From the NCBI GenBank assembly GCA_900316265.1, contig ONCH01000004.1:62001-126000 (forward strand): a stretch of DNA of 64,000 bases, in the 5' to 3' direction. This stretch comes from an uncultured Prevotellaceae bacterium. GTDB taxonomy: Bacteria; Bacteroidota; Bacteroidia; Bacteroidales; Bacteroidaceae. Made by a program: the position numbers and the translations under genes. The notes beneath the pieces were generated by a model. That model ran no database searches and was not told the origin of the DNA. It was given only the letters and a program-made list of their open reading frames with translations. Within the stretch, counting starts at the first letter, position 1. Every line of letters begins with the position of its first letter. This document shows, in pieces, positions 24,661 through 33,194 of this stretch.

Positions 24661-25458
24661 TTACTTGGGCTGCTTGCCGATGTAGGCGAGGATGCCACCG
24701 TCCACATAGAGCACATGGCCATTGACAGCATCCGAGGCATGAGAAGCCAGGAAAACAGCAGGACCACCTAGTTCCTCAGGATTGAGCCAGCGACCTGCAG
24801 GGGTCTTGGCACAGATAAACGAGTCGAACGGATGACGGCTGCCATCGGCCTGACGCTCACGGAGCGGAGCAGTCTGGGGCGTGGCGATGTAGCCAGGACC
24901 AATGGCATTGCACTGGATGTTATACTCACCATATTCTGAGCAGATATTGCGGGTTAGCATCTTCAGACCACCCTTGGCGGCAGCGTATGCGCTGACAGTT
25001 TCACGTCCTAGCTCAGACATCATTGAGCAGATATTGATAATCTTACCTTCGCGGCGCTCTATCATCTCAGGTATCACGGCCTTGGTCATAATGAATGGAC
25101 CCACCAAGTCGATGTCGATGACTTGCTGGAACTCTTCGCGTGTCATCTCGTGCATGGGGATGCGCTTGATGATGCCGGCATTATTGACGAGGATGTCAAT
25201 ATGTCCCAATTCCTTGCGGATGTCAGCTACCATCTTCTGTACGTCGGCCTCGTTGGTGACGTCACAGATATATCCATGTGCCTTGATGCCCTTAGCCTCA
25301 TAATCAGCCAGTGCTTTGTCCATGTGTTCCTGTCCACGACAGTTGAAAGCAATCTCTGCACCTGCCTTAGCCAATGCCTCGGCCATGGCGAAACCAATAC
25401 CATAGGCAGCACCAGTTACCAGCGCTACCTTACCTTCCAATGAAAAAAGATTCTGCAT
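24661..25458 (-). CDS. Short-chain dehydrogenase, gluconate 5-dehydrogenase-like
   Basis: This 265-aa classical SDR has VTGAAYGIGFAMAEAL (cofactor loop), LVNNAGII, the catalytic Ser in NICSMMSEL, Tyr-x3-Lys in SAYAAAKGG, and a C-terminal VDGGILAYIGKQP. It resembles the gluconate 5-dehydrogenase / 2-deoxygluconate 3-dehydrogenase group, which interconverts ketogluconates and often serves uronate breakdown. That would complement the pectin genes at 33-51 kb, but no linked uronate genes are present here. A TACCTTTG element lies at 25491-25498. Confidence 0.8.
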   Translation of the reverse strand: MQNLFSLEGKVALVTGAAYGIGFAMAEALAKAGAEIAFNCRGQEHMDKALADYEAKGIKAHGYICDVTNEADVQKMVADIRKELGHIDILVNNAGIIKRIPMHEMTREEFQQVIDIDLVGPFIMTKAVIPEMIERREGKIINICSMMSELGRETVSAYAAAKGGLKMLTRNICSEYGEYNIQCNAIGPGYIATPQTAPLRERQADGSRHPFDSFICAKTPAGRWLNPEELGGPAVFLASHASDAVNGHVLYVDGGILAYIGKQPK

Positions 25459-25490
25459 AGTATAATTGTCTTTAATAGTTTATTATGCTG

Positions 25491-25498
25491 CAAAGGTA
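25491..25498 (-). promoter_or_regulatory. -7 element of the SDR gene
   Basis: TACCTTTG on the minus strand, 33 bp upstream of the ATG and just after the tRNA terminator. Confidence 0.5.
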
Positions 25499-25511
25499 AT
25501 CATTATTTATG

Positions 25512-25541
25512 AAAAAAGAGTGGATTGCACCACTCTTTTTT
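25512..25541 (-). terminator. Terminator of tRNA-Gln
   Basis: AAAAAAGAGTGG pairs with CCACTCTTTTTT (12 bp, 6-nt loop). It is symmetric, but by position it ends the minus-strand tRNA transcript. Confidence 0.85.
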
Positions 25542-25550
25542 CCGTAAACG

Positions 25551-25621
25551 TTGTCCAAGGCGGATTCGAACCACCACAAACAGAACCAAAACCTGTTGTG
25601 CTACCATTACACCATTGGACA
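25551..25621 (-). tRNA. tRNA-Gln (UUG)
   Basis: On the minus strand the acceptor arms TGTCCAA and TTGGACA pair fully. The anticodon stem ACAGG/TCTGT encloses loop TTTTGGT, giving anticodon TTG. The T arm is GGTGG-TTCGAAT-CCGCC. The discriminator is A (25551) and CCA is not encoded. The gene is 71 nt and has its own promoter (25643-25674) and terminator (25512-25541). Confidence 0.95.
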
Positions 25622-25642
25622 CCAATATGCGTTAAGCGGGTG

Positions 25643-25674
25643 CAAAGGTAAGAAATATTTAGCATATTGCCAAA
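25643..25674 (-). promoter_or_regulatory. tRNA-Gln promoter
   Basis: TTTG (25671-25674), 20 nt, TACCTTTG (25643-25650) on the minus strand. The start is predicted about 15 nt before the mature tRNA. Confidence 0.75.
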
Positions 25675-25711
25675 TTATTTCTTGCCTTTTTACTTTTTTA
25701 CCCTTTTACCT

Positions 25712-27007
25712 TTACTTGACAATCAGCAGATAGTAGTTCTTCTTACCTTTCTGTGCCAGTAGGTACTTGCCGTCGATGAGGTCGTCGGCAGTAATCAGAC
25801 GCTGCGGGTCAGTCACCTTCTCCTTATTCAGAGAAACACCGCCGCCCTGCACCATCTTGCGCATTTCGCCCTTAGAGGGGAAGACGGGAGCAACGGTGGT
25901 CAGCAGTTCGATAGCGGGCTGCCCCAGCTGATCGGTGCCAATCTCGTGCTTCTCAACACCATCGAATACATCGAGGAAGGTCTGCTCGTCGAGACGCTCC
26001 AGAGCTTCCTTGGTAGATTTGCCAAAGAGAATGTTCGAGGCCTCAATAGCCATGTCAAGGTCTTCCTTAGAGTGAACCATCACGGTAACCTCCTCAGCCA
26101 AACGCTTCTGAAGTATGCGACGACCGGGGTCCTGCTTATGCTCCTCAACGAGAGCATCAATAACGTCTTTCTCCAACGAAGTGAATATTTTGATATAGCG
26201 CTCAGCATCGTCGTCAGAGACGTTCAGCCAGAACTGGTAGAAGCGGTATGGGGTTGTGCGGTTACGGTCCAGCCAGATATTGCCGCTTTCAGTCTTACCA
26301 AACTTCTTGCCATCGCTCTTCGTAATCAGCGGACAGGTCAGGGCGAAGGTCTCGACTTCATTTCCCAGTGTGCGGCGGATGAGCTCCGTACCAGTAGTCA
26401 TGTTACCCCACTGGTCGTTACCGCCCAGCTGCAGCTTCACGCCATAGTGCTGGTAAAGGTAGAGGAAGTCGTAGCCCTGCAAGAGCTGGTAGGTAAATTC
26501 GGTGAATGACAGACCGTCGCGAGCAGTACCGTTCAGGCGCTGCTGCACACTCTCCTTAGCCATCATGTAGTTGACGGTGATATGCTTACCTACTTCGCGG
26601 GCGAAGTCAAGGAATGTGAAATTCTTCATCCAGTCGTAGTTGTTAACCATCAGGGCTGCATTGGCGTCCTTGCTTTCAAAGTCCAGGAACTTAGCCACCT
26701 GCTTCTTGATGCACTCCTGGTTGTGACGCAGCGTCTCGTCGTTCAGCAGGTTACGCTCCTGCGACTTACCAGAGGGGTCACCAATCATACCAGTAGCACC
26801 ACCTACCAGGATAACGGGACGGTGACCACAACGCTGCAGGTGACGCAGCATCATAATACCACAAAGGTGACCAATATGCAAGGAGTCGGCCGTGGGGTCT
26901 GTACCCAGATAGGCTGTCACCATTTCTTTCTGCAACAGTTCCTCCGTACCTGGCATCATCTGTGCCAGCATACCACGCCACTTCAATTCTTCTACAAAAT
27001 TCTTCAT
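25712..27007 (-). CDS. tyrS: Tyrosyl-tRNA synthetase
   Basis: This 431-aa class I synthetase has [11 protein letters not shown] (HIGH motif) near residue 40, the tyrosine-pocket segments [23 protein letters not shown] and GGNDQWGNM, and the KMSKS-equivalent KFGKTESGN near residue 235. A C-terminal S4 RNA-binding domain covers about 365-431. It charges tRNA-Tyr. It follows the DUF5606 gene by 37 bp on the same strand and may be the distal gene of the nusB cluster. Its stop precedes the tRNA-Gln promoter. Confidence 0.97.
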   Translation of the reverse strand: MKNFVEELKWRGMLAQMMPGTEELLQKEMVTAYLGTDPTADSLHIGHLCGIMMLRHLQRCGHRPVILVGGATGMIGDPSGKSQERNLLNDETLRHNQECIKKQVAKFLDFESKDANAALMVNNYDWMKNFTFLDFAREVGKHITVNYMMAKESVQQRLNGTARDGLSFTEFTYQLLQGYDFLYLYQHYGVKLQLGGNDQWGNMTTGTELIRRTLGNEVETFALTCPLITKSDGKKFGKTESGNIWLDRNRTTPYRFYQFWLNVSDDDAERYIKIFTSLEKDVIDALVEEHKQDPGRRILQKRLAEEVTVMVHSKEDLDMAIEASNILFGKSTKEALERLDEQTFLDVFDGVEKHEIGTDQLGQPAIELLTTVAPVFPSKGEMRKMVQGGGVSLNKEKVTDPQRLITADDLIDGKYLLAQKGKKNYYLLIVK

Positions 27008-27044
27008 ATCTTATTCTTATTTATTCCTTTGCACTGGGATTCAG

Positions 27045-27488
27045 TTACTCGTCCTTACGGTCGTCGATATTGTCCCCTTCGGTAGGAGCCATCTCTGTCT
27101 CGAAATCAGTAATACCGGCCTTAACGAGAATGTCGTACCACTGAATGAGCTTCTTGATGTGTGAGTTCTGAACACGGTCCTGATCCCATTCGGGCAATAC
27201 TTTTGAGAAATATTCGTGGAGCTCGGCGGGAGTAGCCTTTTTGAAGTTGACGCTGCAGGGTTTACCACCTTCCAGGTCACGCATAGAGGCAAGTACCTTC
27301 ATAAGGGGCACGTCTTCAGTCTCGGTGAACATGGCAATGTCAGCCAGTGATGTGATGCGGTCACTTCCGAAGGCTGGCATACGCTTGTGGGTATCGTCCA
27401 GAGCCTCGACGATGAGACTGTTAGTGGCACGTGTTACTAATTTGTAGAGTCCGGGCTTACCGGAGATTGCTAAAATGGTCTGTTTCAT
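27045..27488 (-). CDS. DUF5606 family protein
   Basis: This 147-aa cytoplasmic protein begins MKQTILAISGKPGLYKL and has the N-terminal small beta domain typical of DUF5606 plus an alpha-helical C-terminus (SHIKKLIQWYDILVKAGI). The family is widespread in Bacteroidetes and its function is unknown. The gene is 5 bp downstream of coaE and so belongs to the nusB-yajC-ybbR-coaE cluster. The last about 10 residues are acidic. Confidence 0.85.
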   Translation of the reverse strand: MKQTILAISGKPGLYKLVTRATNSLIVEALDDTHKRMPAFGSDRITSLADIAMFTETEDVPLMKVLASMRDLEGGKPCSVNFKKATPAELHEYFSKVLPEWDQDRVQNSHIKKLIQWYDILVKAGITDFETEMAPTEGDNIDDRKDE

Positions 27489-27493
27489 ATTTC

Positions 27494-28033
27494 TTATCTT
27501 TTTATTGTTTTCTTAATTATATCATCAATTTGCTTGTCAAGATTCTGCTTGCCGTCGTTGACGATTTCGTAGTCGGCACGGCGCTGGAGTTCGGCTTGTG
27601 GCCATTGGCGCTGCATCCACTGGAGCGCTTTCTCGCGAGTGATGCCGTCACGCTGCATGACGCGCTGGATACGTACATCTTCTGGGGCGGTGACCACGAT
27701 GACGCGGTCAACCAGTTTGCTGGCGCCTGACTCATAGAGAATGGCGCTCTCCATCCATTGATAACCGCTCTCCTCAAAATCACGGAAGACAGCGGGGTGG
27801 ACGATGCTGTCAATCTTCTTGGCATTGGCCTCGCTCTCCAGCAGGAAACGCGCAATATCGGCTTTTTCTAAGGAACCAATAAGCTGCAATAACTGCTGAC
27901 GGACATCGTCCGATGTACGGATAATACGCTTAGCAGCTTGGTCGCAGTCGTAAACCTCGATGCCACGAGTCATGAGAAGCTGGCAGACATAGCTCTTGCC
28001 AGAACCGATACCTCCCGTAATACCTATCTTCAT
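27494..28033 (-). CDS. coaE: Dephospho-CoA kinase
   Basis: Starting at the ATG at 28031-28033 gives 179 aa with the P-loop GITGGIGSGKSYVCQ at the very N-terminus. An upstream start in the same frame would add residues encoded inside ybbR and is rejected. Other landmarks are GIEVYDCDQAAKRI, HPAVFRDFE, and ILYESGASKLVD. It phosphorylates dephospho-CoA in the last step of CoA synthesis. The start overlaps the ybbR stop by 4 bp (ATGA). Confidence 0.95.
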   Translation of the reverse strand: MKIGITGGIGSGKSYVCQLLMTRGIEVYDCDQAAKRIIRTSDDVRQQLLQLIGSLEKADIARFLLESEANAKKIDSIVHPAVFRDFEESGYQWMESAILYESGASKLVDRVIVVTAPEDVRIQRVMQRDGITREKALQWMQRQWPQAELQRRADYEIVNDGKQNLDKQIDDIIKKTIKR

Positions 28034-29007
28034 TCGTCTTCTATCAGATAGTCTACTTGTTTGGTATCGAGAACGGCATGGCTGACGCCACGCGGTACCT
28101 CGCGGAGGTAGAGGTTGCACTTCTCCTTATGACTTTCCGTAATCTCACGGTAGTCAGCAACAACCTTAAAGTCGTCAGCACGTAGAGCGCGTATCTGACT
28201 GACACCTGCCACGAAGTGTACCTTGGCATAGCGTGGGAAGGTGCGCAATACCTTGCCTTTTGGCAAGTTGAGACAGTGGATGGGTACGTTACTGATGGTC
28301 TCCTCGGTGAGCACGTCAGTGTAGAAGCGGATCTGCACACGGTCGGGGACAACCTTGACATCAGGGATGTGAGCCAGCTGACAGTCAATAGTCAGTGAGT
28401 CGCGGAAGTTGACGAAGTTGAGCGCCTCAGTATAGACGGCACGAATGCTGTCGAGTTTCTCTTTAGAAGCATAGATTTCTACGCTGTCGGGCAGATACTC
28501 CACATTTGAGATGAAGTAGAGCTGGTCAGGGATGACGCGGCCTGCCCAACGGACAGGAACGCGGCGGCACTCACCATTGTTATAGGAGAATTCCAGATGG
28601 TCGGGCTTGACGGCAGTGACCTTCGACGAGAGTTCCATACGCTGTTCTATCATGCGCTTCAAGTCGTTGGTGCCCACGACACCAGTACCACGTCCTCGAT
28701 CGTAGATCTTAAACGGTATCTGGATAGTACCCAAACGATCAGTATAGAGGTAAACCATCATGACCCAACCTTTGTCGCGGATGGTGGCACGCACCGTGTC
28801 AACAGGTACTGAGGTGAGCACCACATTTTTAGGGATGCCTACTACCCGTATGGGTATCTTAATGTCCTTCTCGTAGGTTTCGTTCAGCGTGATGACCAGC
28901 CAGAAGATGCCTGAGAGGAAGAGGAAGAATACGAAGATAAGGAACTGCTTGTTGACATTGCTGAACAAGAAATTCCTGATAGTGATAAATATCCGTTTGA
29001 TACCCAT
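28030..29007 (-). CDS. YbbR/CdaR-like domain protein
   Basis: This 325-aa protein has one N-terminal membrane helix (about residues 20-40), followed by extracytoplasmic beta repeats of YbbR type (VRATIRDKG, DSLTIDCQLAHIPDVKVVPDRVQIRF). In Firmicutes CdaR regulates a diadenylate cyclase. Bacteroidetes proteins of this position are usually annotated as YbbR-like and no cyclase is adjacent here. The order nusB-yajC-ybbR-coaE supports a conserved housekeeping cluster. Confidence 0.8.
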   Translation of the reverse strand: MGIKRIFITIRNFLFSNVNKQFLIFVFFLFLSGIFWLVITLNETYEKDIKIPIRVVGIPKNVVLTSVPVDTVRATIRDKGWVMMVYLYTDRLGTIQIPFKIYDRGRGTGVVGTNDLKRMIEQRMELSSKVTAVKPDHLEFSYNNGECRRVPVRWAGRVIPDQLYFISNVEYLPDSVEIYASKEKLDSIRAVYTEALNFVNFRDSLTIDCQLAHIPDVKVVPDRVQIRFYTDVLTEETISNVPIHCLNLPKGKVLRTFPRYAKVHFVAGVSQIRALRADDFKVVADYREITESHKEKCNLYLREVPRGVSHAVLDTKQVDYLIEDE

Positions 29008-29041
29008 CGTTTCTTACCTCTCACTTCTCACCACTCACCTC

Positions 29042-29365
29042 TTACTTCTGCATCGGTGTGCTGGCAGTGTCCTTGTAGACGTAACCTTTGTCGACCTTGA
29101 TAACCACACCGTCGGCAATCTTTACGTCGATGATGCCAGTAGCCAAGTCAATCTTCTTTACAGTACCATAGATACCACCACCAGTGACAACGGCAGTACC
29201 CTCAGAAAGGTTGTTCTGGAAACTCTGAATCTCCTTCTGACGCTTCTGCTGGGGACGAATCATAAAGAAGTACATGATGGCAAAGATGGCAACCATCATA
29301 ATCAGAAAACTGGTCATGCTGCCACCGCCCTGGGCGGCCTGTGCAGCGAGAATAATCTGTGTCAT
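29042..29365 (-). CDS. yajC: Preprotein translocase subunit YajC
   Basis: This 107-aa protein has a membrane helix at about residues 20-37 (FLIMMVAIFAIMYFFMIRP), followed by the diagnostic RPQQKRQKEIQ and a small beta domain (LSEGTAVVTGGGIYGTV). It accompanies SecDF in protein export. It lies 2 bp downstream of nusB and 34 bp upstream of ybbR. That second gap is a CTCACTTCTCACC-type repeat. Confidence 0.95.
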   Translation of the reverse strand: MTQIILAAQAAQGGGSMTSFLIMMVAIFAIMYFFMIRPQQKRQKEIQSFQNNLSEGTAVVTGGGIYGTVKKIDLATGIIDVKIADGVVIKVDKGYVYKDTASTPMQK

Positions 29366-29367
29366 GT

Positions 29368-30324
29368 TTATTGTCTGTTATTTGTTGTTTTCTTTGGTTC
29401 GATATGCTTAAGCATGTGACCTGTCTCAATGAGGTGGCGTGCAATGGCATCGAGCATGCCGTTGATATAGCCGGCACTGCGTGGGGTGGAGTAGAGCTTA
29501 GCAATCTCCACATACTCGTTGATGCTGACATTGACGGGAATACTGGGGAACGTCATCATCTCGGCAATGGCTATCTGCATGATGACAATATCCATATAGG
29601 CCAGACGTGAGAAGTCCCAGTTGCGGGAAGCATCACTCATGAAATGTTGGTATTGATCGGCGTTCATGATGCTGGCGCGGAACAGCTTGCGGGCATAGTC
29701 TTTATCTTCCTCGCTGTCGTATTCTGGTAGCAGCTCCTGATGCCCCTTCTTCTTCTCGTCAAAGCGCTTGATGGTTTTTATGACGAAAGTGTCGACAATC
29801 TCCTTGTCGTCATTCCAGTAGATGCTCTGTTCCTCCAATAGGTTATCGAGGTCAGGATTGCCTTCAATGAGGGTGCGATACAACTTACGCCACAATTCAC
29901 GGTCGGCGTCATAACTGTCTTCGCTCGAGGCCATATAGTCCTGATAAATCTGGCTCTCGGTAATCTGTGTGTAGATCTTCTTCAGAAATTCTGGTTCGTC
30001 ATTCCAGTTCTTCTTCTGCGTCTCCATGAATTCGTTGAGCATCTTGTTTTCCTCCAACTGCATGGCAAAGCGGTTCATGATAAATTTTTGTGACGGCATC
30101 TCTGTACCTTCACGCTGTGCACGCGATTGAGCGACCTCGACATGGCGACGAGCTTCCTGGGTGATGCCCACAATGAGGGCTAACAAGTAATTGTAAAGGT
30201 CATAGGCTTTCGACAGGCTGAATGTCAGTTCTTTCTCAGCGGTGTCGATGTTCTTACTTCCATTCTGATAGTAGGCGTAGGTTAACTGGACGACCTTAAT
30301 CCTGATGAGTTCTCTGTTAATCAT
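29368..30324 (-). CDS. nusB: Transcription antitermination factor NusB
   Basis: The start chosen is the ATG at 30322-30324 (MINRELIRIKVVQLTYAYY), giving 318 aa. An earlier in-frame Met would be upstream of the promoter. The NusB helical fold lies in the C-terminal half (AYMDIVIMQIAIAEMMTFPSIP, VNEYVEIAKLYS), and the N-terminal extension is usual for Bacteroidales. NusB binds boxA RNA with NusE in rRNA antitermination. It is the first gene of the cluster through DUF5606. Confidence 0.92.
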   Translation of the reverse strand: MINRELIRIKVVQLTYAYYQNGSKNIDTAEKELTFSLSKAYDLYNYLLALIVGITQEARRHVEVAQSRAQREGTEMPSQKFIMNRFAMQLEENKMLNEFMETQKKNWNDEPEFLKKIYTQITESQIYQDYMASSEDSYDADRELWRKLYRTLIEGNPDLDNLLEEQSIYWNDDKEIVDTFVIKTIKRFDEKKKGHQELLPEYDSEEDKDYARKLFRASIMNADQYQHFMSDASRNWDFSRLAYMDIVIMQIAIAEMMTFPSIPVNVSINEYVEIAKLYSTPRSAGYINGMLDAIARHLIETGHMLKHIEPKKTTNNRQ

Positions 30325-30367
30325 AATTCTTGTGTAAAAATAGCTATTTGATACTCTTATCAAGGTG

Positions 30368-30399
30368 CAAAGGTAGTGCAAATTAAGCAAAAAACCAAA
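30368..30399 (-). promoter_or_regulatory. nusB promoter
   Basis: TTTG (30396-30399), 20 nt, TACCTTTG (30368-30375) on the minus strand, with a leader of about 37 nt. It is divergent from the rplY promoters. The 304-bp gap 30325-30628 contains only this promoter, the two rplY promoters and a palindrome. Confidence 0.75.
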
Positions 30400-30459
30400 A
30401 GAAAACGGCATTTCTTTTATTTTTTTATCCTTTTATTTTTTTATTCTCTCTTTTTTTCG

Positions 30460-30492
30460 TACCTTTGAAACTCCGTTTCGAAAGTACTTTCG
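30460..30492 (+). promoter_or_regulatory. Upstream rplY -7 element and palindrome
   Basis: TACCTTTG at 30460-30467 is followed by a perfect 14-bp palindrome CGAAAGTACTTTCG (30479-30492), which lies within overlapping TTTCGAA/TTCGAAA inverted repeats. The palindrome would sit a few bases into a transcript from this promoter, a typical repressor position. Confidence 0.45.
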
Positions 30493-30522
30493 TTCGAAAA
30501 AACAAAGAAATTTGGATTTTTC

Positions 30523-30554
30523 TTTGGTTTTTTGCTCACTTATTCGTACCTTTG
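30523..30554 (+). promoter_or_regulatory. Proximal rplY promoter
   Basis: TTTG (30523-30526), 20 nt, TACCTTTG (30547-30554). The leader is about 68 nt. Confidence 0.75.
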
Positions 30555-30628
30555 CAGCCGCTTTTCGCATCGTGTGATGGTGGATTAAGCGCTACAAACT
30601 TAATTTTAGAGTAACACATTATTAAAAA

Positions 30629-31231
30629 ATGAAAGAAATTAACGTAAACGGTCAGAAGCGCACCGACACAGGCAAGAAGGCCTCTAAGTTGCTTCGTAAG
30701 GAGGGCATGGTTCCCTGCAATCTGTATGGTGAGAAGAAGGGTGAGAACGGTCTGCCCGAGGCTATGGCTTTCACTGCATCAATGGCTGAGCTCCGCAAGG
30801 CTGTGTACACTCCACACGTATATGTTGTAAATCTGAACATCGACGGTAAGGAGCACAAGGCTATTATGAAGGAGTTGCAGTTCCATCCTACAACTGATGC
30901 ACTGCTGCACGCTGACTTCTTCGAGATCAACGAGACCAAGGCTATCACTGTTGGTATCCCTGTTAACATCGTAGGTCACGCTCAGGGTGTTCGTGATGGT
31001 GGTCGTCTGAACCTCTCTATCCGTAAGATTGACGTGAAGGCTCCTTACAAGCAGATTCCTGAGAAGCTGGACATCGACGTTACCGAGCTGCAGCTGGGTA
31101 AGGCCATCAAGGTTGGTTCACTGAGCTTCGAGGGTCTGGAGATTGCTACTCCGAAGGAGGTTATCGTATGCTCTGTTAAGGCTACTCGTGCTTCTCGTTC
31201 AGCTGCCGCTGAGGCTGCTGCCGCAGAGTAA
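30629..31231 (+). CDS. rplY: 50S ribosomal protein L25/CTC
   Basis: This 200-aa protein has an N-terminal L25 domain (RTDTGKKASKLLRKEGMVPCNLYG) that binds 5S rRNA, a C-terminal TL5/CTC beta domain (IPVNIVGHAQGVRDGGRLN), and an Ala/Glu-rich tail. The long CTC form is usual in Bacteroidetes. Codon use is strongly biased towards a highly expressed set (CTGAAG, GGTCGT, ACTGAT), unlike most neighbours. It is driven by two promoters, and pth follows after 2 bp. Confidence 0.95.
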   Translation: MKEINVNGQKRTDTGKKASKLLRKEGMVPCNLYGEKKGENGLPEAMAFTASMAELRKAVYTPHVYVVNLNIDGKEHKAIMKELQFHPTTDALLHADFFEINETKAITVGIPVNIVGHAQGVRDGGRLNLSIRKIDVKAPYKQIPEKLDIDVTELQLGKAIKVGSLSFEGLEIATPKEVIVCSVKATRASRSAAAEAAAAE

Positions 31232-31233
31232 TT

Positions 31234-31848
31234 ATGGACAAGTACTTAATTGTTGGTTTGGGTAATCCTGGCGACGAATACGCCGAGACCCGCCACAACA
31301 CTGGATTTATGGTATTGGACGCTTTCGCTAAGGCGTCCAATATCGTTTTTGAGGATAAGCGTTACGGCTATGTCGCTGAAACCACACTGAAGGGTAGAAA
31401 GGTTTTCCTGTTGAAGCCTACGACGTTTATGAACCTCAGCGGTAATGCCGTACGCTACTGGCTGAACAAGGAGAACATTGAACAGAGCCATCTGCTAGTT
31501 ATTAGCGATGATGTGGCTATCCCCGTAGGTCAGTTCCGCCTGAAGGCCAATGGCAGCAATGGTGGCCATAACGGTCTGGGGCATATCCAGCAGTTGATAG
31601 GACAACAGTATGCCCGTCTGCGTATGGGCATTGGCAACGACTATCCTATCGGTATGCAGATAGACCATGTGCTTGGACGTTTCCCTGCCGAGGAACTGGA
31701 AAAGCTGCAGCCTGCTATTAACCTCGGTGTCGATATTATCAAGAGTTTTGTTTTGGCTGGTATCGACATTACGATGAATCAGTATAATAAATTGGGTAAA
31801 GGCCCTAAGCCAACAGCAAATAGCCAAAAGCCAAATGCCAATGAATGA
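31234..31848 (+). CDS. pth: Peptidyl-tRNA hydrolase
   Basis: This 204-aa protein has GLGNPGDEYAETRHNTGFMVLD (catalytic His in RHN), LLKPTTFMNLSG, and ANGSNGGHNGLGHI. It releases peptides from stalled peptidyl-tRNA. The rplY-pth pairing is common in bacteria. The last about 15 residues (GPKPTANSQKPNANE) are encoded by an AGCCAAA/AGCAAAT repeat and extend beyond the fold. The 3' end overlaps the next gene by up to 14 bp. Confidence 0.95.
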   Translation: MDKYLIVGLGNPGDEYAETRHNTGFMVLDAFAKASNIVFEDKRYGYVAETTLKGRKVFLLKPTTFMNLSGNAVRYWLNKENIEQSHLLVISDDVAIPVGQFRLKANGSNGGHNGLGHIQQLIGQQYARLRMGIGNDYPIGMQIDHVLGRFPAEELEKLQPAINLGVDIIKSFVLAGIDITMNQYNKLGKGPKPTANSQKPNANE

Positions 31849-32272
31849 AGCTCGCATAGATAAATGGCTATGGGCTGCACGTATCTTCAAGACACGTAGC
31901 ATTGCCGCCGACGCTATCAAAAATGGTCGTGTCACCATTCAAGGCGTTAACGTCAAACCCTCACGCATGGTGAAGGTAGGCGAGGTCGTCAGCGTGCGTA
32001 AGCCGCCCGTGACCTATTCTTTCAAGATACTGCAGACCATCGAGCAGCGTGTCGGTGCGAAACTGATTCCCGGCATCTACGAGAATGTAACACCGCCCGA
32101 CCAGTATGAACTGTTGGAGATGAATCGCATCAGTGGTTTCGTCAATCGTCAGCGTGGTACGGGACGTCCCACGAAGAAGGAGCGCCGTGCACTGGATGAA
32201 TTCGTAGGGCCGTCACTGGAAGGTGGTTTTGACGATTTCGATTGGGACGATAGTGATGACGATAATCTTTGA
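31835..32272 (+). CDS. S4-domain RNA-binding protein (Hsp15-like)
   Basis: This 145-aa protein has an N-terminal S4 domain (RIDKWLWAARIFKTRSIAADAIKNGRVTIQG) followed by a basic and then very acidic tail (FDDFDWDDSDDDN). Hsp15 binds 50S subunits carrying stalled nascent chains, which fits its place directly after pth. The start is Met1 (31835) or Met3 (31841), both inside the pth 3' end. The acidic C-terminus overlaps the start of the antiporter gene. Confidence 0.85.
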   Translation: MPMNEARIDKWLWAARIFKTRSIAADAIKNGRVTIQGVNVKPSRMVKVGEVVSVRKPPVTYSFKILQTIEQRVGAKLIPGIYENVTPPDQYELLEMNRISGFVNRQRGTGRPTKKERRALDEFVGPSLEGGFDDFDWDDSDDDNL

Positions 32273-33194
32273 TATCCTATTTATAATATTAGGTGTCTGG
32301 TGCGTGCTAAAGGGTGCCGACTACTTGACGGAGGGCGCAGCCGCCGTGGCCCGTCGTATGCATATCCCTGAGATGATTATCGGTCTGACCATTGTAGCTG
32401 CCGGTACGTCTGCTCCTGAACTTTTTGTTAGCGTGGTGTCAGCGTTGAAGGGCACGTCGGATATGGCGGTAGGTAACGTGGTGGGTTCGAACATCATGAA
32501 TACTATGTTGATAGTGGGTGTTGCTGCTATGGTGGCTCCGATGAATATCAGCAAGAACACCGTTAAGAAAGACTTACCGTTTACCGTTGCAGCTTCCATG
32601 CTGTTGCTGTTCCTTGCCTTCGATCATTTCTTGGGACATGTAGGTGGATTTATGCTATTGGCTGGATTCACCCTGTTTATGGCTTATTCCATTTATAGCG
32701 CCAGTCGTTCACCAGAACTTGACAGCAACGATCAGGTCGCACAGATGTCTAAGTTGAAGAGTGCTATCTTTGTTCTCGGAGGTTTACTGCTACTTATTGT
32801 CGGTAGTAACGTCTTCGTAGACCATGCCTCGCAGCTGGCGTTGTCAATGGGTATCAGCGAGGGCGTTGTTGGTTTGACGGTAGTGGCTGGTGGAACATCG
32901 CTGCCAGAGTTGGCTACTACGGTGGTAGCTGCCCGTAAGGGACAATCTGCACTGGCCATAGGCAACGTCATTGGTTCCAACGTATTTAATATCCTGCTTA
33001 TCTTAGGACTGACTGCAACTATCCATCCCCTTCAAATTGAAGGCATCACCACCATTGATATGGCAGTGATGCTCTTGTCGGTATCCTTTGTATGGATATT
33101 CTGTTTTACCCGTCTCAAGGTTGAACGCTGGGAGGGTGCCACTTTGTTGGTAGGCTATTTGGCCTACCTTATATGGCTTATCGTGTCTCTGTAG
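32256..33194 (+). CDS. Calcium/sodium antiporter (CaCA family, YrbG-like)
   Basis: The start is taken at the ATG 32256-32258 (MTIIFDILFIILGVWCV), where the first membrane helix begins. A more upstream start would lie deeper in the S4 gene. This gives 312 aa with about ten helices and the two inverted alpha repeats, AAGTSAPELFVSVVSAL with GNVVGSNIMN, and AGGTSLPELATTVVAA with GNVIGSNVFN. The family exchanges cations such as Ca and Na across the inner membrane. It overlaps the S4 gene by 17 bp and the convergent pectate lyase gene by 17 bp. Confidence 0.9.
   Translation: MTIIFDILFIILGVWCVLKGADYLTEGAAAVARRMHIPEMIIGLTIVAAGTSAPELFVSVVSALKGTSDMAVGNVVGSNIMNTMLIVGVAAMVAPMNISKNTVKKDLPFTVAASMLLLFLAFDHFLGHVGGFMLLAGFTLFMAYSIYSASRSPELDSNDQVAQMSKLKSAIFVLGGLLLLIVGSNVFVDHASQLALSMGISEGVVGLTVVAGGTSLPELATTVVAARKGQSALAIGNVIGSNVFNILLILGLTATIHPLQIEGITTIDMAVMLLSVSFVWIFCFTRLKVERWEGATLLVGYLAYLIWLIVSL

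Noticed and set aside
25543-25552. CGTAAACGTT next to tRNA-Gln as a fourth pectin operator
   Set aside because: It lacks the second half-site (TTGTCC follows), overlaps the tRNA end and terminator, and has no suitable promoter spacing.
27494-28120. Longer dephospho-CoA kinase start at 28120
   Set aside because: The extra 29 residues lie inside ybbR and precede a P-loop that is normally at the N-terminus.
29368-30411. Longer NusB start at 30411
   Set aside because: It would lie upstream of the well-formed promoter at 30368-30399.
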